From an uncultured Clostridia bacterium (GTDB taxonomy: Bacteria; Bacillota; Clostridia; UBA1381), in the NCBI GenBank assembly GCA_944392335.1, contig CALXWJ010000028.1, forward strand, positions 1 through 38,343: a DNA stretch of 38,343 nt. Direction: 5' to 3'. Both the position numbers and the translations under genes were made by a program. Within the stretch, counting starts at the first letter, position 1, and each line of letters opens with the position of its first letter. Shown in pieces: positions 33,574 through 38,343 of this stretch. The notes under the pieces are model-generated. The model searched no databases. It was given only the letters and a program-made list of their open reading frames with translations, and was not told the origin of the DNA.

Positions 33574-35310
33574 ATGGCTGATTATAAAAAAATCTATGAA
33601 AAATGGCTTAACTCACCGTCGATTAATGAAGAAACAAGACAAGAGCTGTTAAGCATAAAAGACAATGAAAAAGAAATTGAGGATCGTTTTTACAAGGAGC
33701 TTGAATTCGGCACCGCCGGAATGCGCGGCATCCTGGGCGCGGGAACAAACAGAATGAATATTTATAATGTAAGGCGCGCTACCATGGGTGTTGCAAAAAG
33801 AGTTCTTGATTTAGGAAAAGGCGCTCAAAATGCCGGTGTTCTGATCGGTTACGATACAAGAAATTATTCCAAGATTTTTGCAGAAGAAACAGCAAAAGTT
33901 CTTGTTGCAAATAAAATTAAAGTTTATCTTTTTGACACTGTTCATTCGGTACCCGAGGTTTCCTTCGGAATAAGAACATTAGGCTGTGCTTTGGGCGTAG
34001 TTATCACCGCAAGCCATAATCCTAAGGAATATAACGGATATAAAGTGTACGGTTCTGACGGAGGGCAATTGCCCCCGGACGCTGCCGAAGTCGTTATAAA
34101 AGCTATAGATAGCTGTGATGTATTTGACGATATAAAGATCGTTTCAATGGAGGAAGCGAAAAACAGCGGTCTTTTGGAGATTGTTGGTGAAAAACTGAAC
34201 AAACAATTCCTGGACGCCATTTCCTTACAGCAATTGAATCCCGAAGCGGTAAAGGCCGTTGCCGATACATTCAAGCTTATTTATACGCCCTTTCACGGCA
34301 CGGGAAGCAGACCGGTCAAGGCAATTTTAAAAAGAATGGGCTTCAAGAATGTTATGGTGGTTAAAGAGCAGGACACAGAGGACGGAAACTTCCCCACCGT
34401 CAAATCACCCAATCCCGAGGATAAAGAAGGCTTTGAAATAGCGATAAACATGGCAAAACAAAATGACGTCGATCTGATCATAGGAACAGACCCCGACTGC
34501 GACAGAGTAGGTATTGTTGTCAGAGATGCGGCAGGCGAATATCAGACGCTTACCGGAAATCAAACCGGAGCGCTGCTGTGTGAATATATATTATCACAAA
34601 AGAAAGCAAAGGGAACGCTTGCGCCCAATTCCGTTATAATAAAAACAATCGTTACGACCGAGCTTGCAGCGGCGATCGCAAAGGCATACGGCGTTGAGAT
34701 AATGAATGTTTTGACAGGGTTTAAGTATATAGGCGAAAAAATGACCGAATTTGCCAAAACCGGTTCACATACCTTTGTTTTTGGATTTGAAGAAAGCTAC
34801 GGATATCTTGCAGGTACTCATGCAAGAGACAAAGACGGTGTTGTCGCGACAATGCTGATCGCCGAGATGGCTGCATTCTACAAAACAAAGAATATGTCTT
34901 TATATGAAGCATTGCAGGATATTTATAAAAAATACGGCTATTATTTTGAAAAAACCGTTTCCGTTACAATGCCCGGCAAAGACGGTATGGATAAAATGTC
35001 AAAGCTTTTGAAAGACCTGAGGTCATCTCCTCTCACAAAAGTAAACGATATGGATATAATAGCAACAACAGACTATCAGCAGCAGACAATAAAAGATTCA
35101 AACGGAAGTATCAAACCCCTTGAAGGCCTTCCCAAATCGGACGTATTAAAGTATGATCTTTCCGACAAAAAATCTTACTTCATCATAAGGCCGTCGGGAA
35201 CGGAACCGAAGATCAAAATATACCTTGCTTCTTCTGAAGACAGCCTTGAAGCTGCGCAAAAGAAAGTAAACGATATTTTGGCAGATGTAAAAAAACAACT
35301 TTCTTTATGA
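33574..35310 (+). CDS. Phosphoglucomutase/phosphomannomutase (alpha-D-phosphohexomutase)
   Basis: 578 residues, typical of the PgcA/Pgm group of Firmicutes. It interconverts hexose 1- and 6-phosphates, linking glycolysis with cell-wall precursor and glycolipid synthesis. Active-site loop TASHNPKEYNG with the phosphoserine Ser147; metal loop DPDCDR (306-311); sugar-binding loop 'GFEESYGYL' near 405; phosphate-binding loop 'RPSGTEPK' near residue 540. All four are intact. GGGAGG precedes ATG 33574. The next gene is 239 bp away behind a repeat and a hairpin, so it is likely transcribed alone. Whether glucose or mannose phosphates are preferred cannot be told from the sequence. Confidence 0.93.
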   Translation: MADYKKIYEKWLNSPSINEETRQELLSIKDNEKEIEDRFYKELEFGTAGMRGILGAGTNRMNIYNVRRATMGVAKRVLDLGKGAQNAGVLIGYDTRNYSKIFAEETAKVLVANKIKVYLFDTVHSVPEVSFGIRTLGCALGVVITASHNPKEYNGYKVYGSDGGQLPPDAAEVVIKAIDSCDVFDDIKIVSMEEAKNSGLLEIVGEKLNKQFLDAISLQQLNPEAVKAVADTFKLIYTPFHGTGSRPVKAILKRMGFKNVMVVKEQDTEDGNFPTVKSPNPEDKEGFEIAINMAKQNDVDLIIGTDPDCDRVGIVVRDAAGEYQTLTGNQTGALLCEYILSQKKAKGTLAPNSVIIKTIVTTELAAAIAKAYGVEIMNVLTGFKYIGEKMTEFAKTGSHTFVFGFEESYGYLAGTHARDKDGVVATMLIAEMAAFYKTKNMSLYEALQDIYKKYGYYFEKTVSVTMPGKDGMDKMSKLLKDLRSSPLTKVNDMDIIATTDYQQQTIKDSNGSIKPLEGLPKSDVLKYDLSDKKSYFIIRPSGTEPKIKIYLASSEDSLEAAQKKVNDILADVKKQLSL

Positions 35311-35329
35311 TCCGATAAAGGATTGTTCT

Positions 35330-35457
35330 GTTATTCAGGCGAGGAAGCGCGATTAACAGCAGCACTGTGATCGACAAACAATTCTGCTCTCACGCTGATC
35401 ACAGATATAAGACCCTCCGCCTGCAAAGACACAAGGACAGCTTGTCCGCAATTATAC
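35330..35457 (+). repeat. Intergenic two-hairpin repeat, copy 4
   Basis: GTTATTCAGGCGAGGAAGCG, then a hairpin closed by GTGATC/GATCAC (35367-35372, 35397-35402), then CAGATATAAGA, CCCTCCGCC and ACAAGGACAGCTTGTCCGCAATTATA. Hairpin 2 is degenerate here, but GGACA/TGTCC forms a small stem at the end. It lies 20 bp after the phosphohexomutase stop. Confidence 0.8.
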
Positions 35458-35474
35458 TTTTTTTCAGGCAGCAT

Positions 35475-35506
35475 AGAGTCTTGATCCTCCGATGGCTCAA
35501 GACTCT
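35475..35506 (+). terminator. Hairpin upstream of the SGNH hydrolase gene
   Basis: AGAGTCTTGA (35475-35484) pairs with TCAAGACTCT (35497-35506), a perfect 10-bp stem with a 12-nt loop. It is followed by GTCGGCTCTTTATA, a poor T-run, so it may be a weak terminator of the upstream gene or a 5' mRNA element of the next one. Confidence 0.5.
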
Positions 35507-35549
35507 GTCGGCTCTTTATACTGATTTTAAATATACGGAGATGATTTTA

Positions 35550-36218
35550 ATGAAAATTTTATTTCAGGGAGATTCTGTAACGGATAGTTCGCGCGACAGA
35601 AATATCAAGGAACCAAACAACGGATTCGGTATTGGGTATGTAAATCTTATCGCGTCACAGCTTTTGCTGGAGCATCCCGACTACAAGATATATAACCGTG
35701 CTGTTTCAGGCAACAGGATAGGTGATATGTATGCACGCTGGATCGAGGACACCTTGAATATTGATTTTGATCTGTTGAGTATAATGAACGGGATCAACGA
35801 CGTGGGCTTTGGACTCAGGATGGGACAGGGCGCCGATGCAGATGAATTTGAATTTATGTATGACCGAATGCTTGCAAGCGCGAAAAAAACACATCCCGAC
35901 TGTAAATTTGTATTGCTGGAGCCCTTTGTGGTGCAATTTGACCTAAGAGAAAAGAATCCCGATATACCGGACGGATCAAACGATATATTTTTGAAGTGGG
36001 ATATATGGAACAAAAATATGAGAGAACGCAGCGAACGTGTTCAAAACCTTGCAAAAAAATATAACGCGGTATTTATCCCGTTATCCGATGACTTTGCCGA
36101 ACTAGGGAAAAAATACGGCTTTTCGCACTGGTCTTTGGACTGTATCCATCCTACTCCGGCAGGACATGCGTTTATTGCGAAAAAATGGCTTGAAGCCTGC
36201 AAAGACATATTGAATTAA
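35550..36218 (+). CDS. SGNH/GDSL-type hydrolase (esterase), cytoplasmic
   Basis: 222 residues from ATG 35550, which follows GGAGATG; the open frame reaches back to 35367 through repeat copy 4 and the hairpin, so longer starts are rejected. SGNH blocks: block I GDS (7-9) with nucleophile Ser9; block II Gly54 (SGNRIGD); block III GIND with Asn83; block V D197-C-I-H200-P. The catalytic set is complete. No signal peptide, so it acts inside the cell, probably deacetylating a sugar or other small ester, as in many clostridial relatives. tgt follows after 12 bp and is probably co-transcribed, but I see no functional link. Confidence 0.88.
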   Translation: MKILFQGDSVTDSSRDRNIKEPNNGFGIGYVNLIASQLLLEHPDYKIYNRAVSGNRIGDMYARWIEDTLNIDFDLLSIMNGINDVGFGLRMGQGADADEFEFMYDRMLASAKKTHPDCKFVLLEPFVVQFDLREKNPDIPDGSNDIFLKWDIWNKNMRERSERVQNLAKKYNAVFIPLSDDFAELGKKYGFSHWSLDCIHPTPAGHAFIAKKWLEACKDILN

Positions 36219-37364
<1,146 letters not shown>

Positions 37365-37476
37365 CGCAATAAATGCTCACTGAATAAACGCGGCCAAAAA
37401 AACCGCGGCTGTTGGGCGAATGGTAATAAGGAAGTATGAAAACTATTACTATTTACCGGCAAGCAGGGTGTGAAGC

Positions 37477-37514
37477 AAAAGAGATACAGACTTTTTATAG
37501 CCTGTATCTCTTTT
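37477..37514. terminator. Strong terminator downstream of tgt
   Basis: AAAAGAGATACAG (37477-37489) and CTGTATCTCTTTT (37502-37514) form a perfect 13-bp stem with a 12-nt loop. The A-rich start and T-rich end of the stem allow it to work in both directions. It separates the housekeeping block from the second accessory region. Confidence 0.8.
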
Positions 37515-37538
37515 GTCATATGTAGAAATTTAGGGCAA

Positions 37539-37652
37539 TTCAACACCCCTTATTTAATGCGGTTTTCAGGGTTCGAAACAGTAAAGCAATGTGTTTATAT
37601 TCCTACCCCCAAAAACCGCTTTTTAATTTTCTACTTTCTTCACATGCAAGTG
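37539..37652 (+). repeat. Repeat module M1, copy B
   Basis: Direct-orientation partner of 9171-9283, beginning TTCAACACC and sharing AATGTGTTTATATTCCT plus a GCGGTTTT ... AAAACCGC pair (arms near 37558 and 37612). Two bases later module M2 begins. Confidence 0.8.
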
Positions 37653-37654
37653 GT

Positions 37655-37787
37655 CATTTAGAGCTTTGCAACACCAGTAAAATCAAGGACTTCAGAAAGG
37701 CAAACCGGAGAAGTAATATAAAACTCTTACCGAGCCCCAAAATGACGTTCTATATGTCCACAAAGAACAGCCATAGCTGGCTGCTCT
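37655..37787 (+). repeat. Repeat module M2, copy B
   Basis: Inverted partner of 9029-9162. It runs from CATTTAGAGCTTTGCAACAC to GGCTGCTCT. The outer hairpin (CAGCCA/TGGCTG, 37768-37783) lies 36 bp from the stop of the SLH gene, just as copy A's hairpin lies 10 bp from the stop of the HTH_16 gene. Confidence 0.8.
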
Positions 37788-37822
37788 CAAAGGCTTTCAC
37801 CTGTCAATATCAATTGTTCCGC

Positions 37823-38343
37823 TTAAGCAAACGCCCGGTACAGGAAGGTAACAATCTGCCCGCGGGTGCAGGTATCGTCAGGTGAGAAGCTGGTATCACT
37901 GGTGCCTGCGGTTACACCTTGTTCCAATGCCCAGTTGACAGCATCCGAGGAAACGTCAGCGAAACCGGCTGGAGCTGCACTGGGACTGCCCGCCTGTTTC
38001 CACATAAATTCTACGGCCATCAGACGGGTGCAGGGTGCTTCCGGATCAAAAGTGCTGCCTTCCGCCATGCCGTTTTCAGCGGCCCATGCGGTCGCCTTGG
38101 CATAATAAGTGTCAGCTGCGACATCAGTAAAGGTAGCAGCGCTTTGCGGCTCTGGAGAACCGGCTGCCCGCCACAAGAACGTGATGATCTGCGCTTTGGT
38201 GCAGGTATCGTCCGGTGAGAACGTCGTATCGCTGGTGCCGCTGGTGATACTTTGTGCCACCGCCCATTCCACAGGGGCGGCATAGTAGGCGTCTGCACTC
38301 ACATCGGCAAAGGCGGTTCCGCCTGGCGCTGCGTTCCCCGTTC
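37823..38343 (-). CDS. SLH-domain surface protein, C-terminal part (5' end outside the window)
   Basis: 173 residues of an open frame that continues past the window edge; the frame is open through the last base, so an internal GTG at 38302 is not the start. Three SLH repeats make up nearly all of it: 'FADVSADAYYAAPVEWAVAQ' with 'FSPDDTCTKAQIITFLWRAAG'; 'FTDVAADTYYAKATAWAAENG' with 'FDPEAPCTRLMAVEFMWKQAG'; and 'FADVSSDAVNWALEQG' with 'FSPDDTCTRGQIVTFLYRAFA' at the C-terminus. SLH triplets attach a protein to pyruvylated wall polymer. The 'DTCT(K/R)xQIxTFLWRAAG' style and the high G+C content differ from the SLH gene at 6666-7883 and from all neighbours, which suggests later transfer. The function of the missing N-terminal part is unknown. 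Confidence 0.88.
   Translation of the reverse strand, partial: TGNAAPGGTAFADVSADAYYAAPVEWAVAQSITSGTSDTTFSPDDTCTKAQIITFLWRAAGSPEPQSAATFTDVAADTYYAKATAWAAENGMAEGSTFDPEAPCTRLMAVEFMWKQAGSPSAAPAGFADVSSDAVNWALEQGVTAGTSDTSFSPDDTCTRGQIVTFLYRAFA

Noticed and set aside
35367..35549. N-terminal extension of the SGNH hydrolase
   Set aside because: It translates repeat copy 4 and a hairpin; the ATG at 35550 has a ribosome site and gives the family's normal beginning.

Overview
The window is a low-G+C Gram-positive chromosome segment, most likely from a gut-type member of the Clostridia. The reasons are AT-rich intergenic DNA with textbook TTGACA/TATAAT promoters, strong AGGAGG ribosome sites, a T-box riboswitch, a firmicute-order division and cell-wall (dcw) cluster with a meso-DAP-type MurE, and decayed mobile elements of the Tn4451/Tn916 type common in gut Firmicutes. 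I cannot name the genus from sequence alone.

Layout. (1) 1-3.1 kb, minus strand: a secreted beta-helix carbohydrate-binding-type protein and a short GH32 fructan/sucrose hydrolase. (2) 3.1-9.4 kb: a decayed mobile island. It holds a truncated large serine recombinase, a small TnpW-like ORF, and an intact-looking blaI-blaR1-SLH operon behind a promoter/operator dyad. These are followed by a cysteine-rich KTR miniprotein, a sigma-70-like gene broken by an in-frame TGA, a HTH_16 gene, a two-module repeat and the last two domains of a group II intron. (3) 9.6-10.1 kb: five tRNA genes (Val, Asp, Phe, Gly, Cys) on the minus strand with a perfect promoter and a terminator. (4) 10.4-21.5 kb, minus strand: the dcw cluster mraZ-rsmH-ftsL-spoVD/pbp-murE-murF-mraY-ftsW-murG. 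murD is missing, and a structured repeat sits where it is usually found. The cluster starts at a promoter followed by four GGG boxes exactly 10 bp apart, a likely MraZ autoregulatory operator. (5) 21.8-25.2 kb, plus strand: tex-lgt and a tiny Spo0E-like gene. (6) 25.4-28.65 kb, minus strand: a trpXYZ-type ABC transporter behind a complete T-box leader whose specifier reads UGG (Trp). (7) 28.65-32.9 kb, minus strand: carA-carB. (8) 33.5-37.4 kb, plus strand: phosphohexomutase, an SGNH hydrolase and tgt. (9) 37.5-38.3 kb: a second copy of the two-module repeat and the 3' end of a visibly G+C-richer SLH-domain gene cut by the window edge.

Two repeat systems are not explained by the genes. One is an intergenic element of roughly 100-170 bp with two hairpins (GTAATCAGT.../...ACTGATTAC and CCCGCC.../...GGCGGG) and a GCTTGTCCGCAATTAT-like end. 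It has four full and two partial copies, all between housekeeping genes, one in the murD gap and one touching the murE start. The other is a pair of modules (M1, M2), each 110-135 bp, found once on each side of the 28-kb housekeeping block. M1 has the same orientation in both copies, whereas M2 is inverted. The most interesting functional unit is the blaI-blaR1-SLH operon: its metalloprotease sensor carries a C-terminal domain that does not look like the penicillin sensor, and its co-transcribed partner is a surface-type SLH/CuAO_N1 protein rather than a beta-lactamase.
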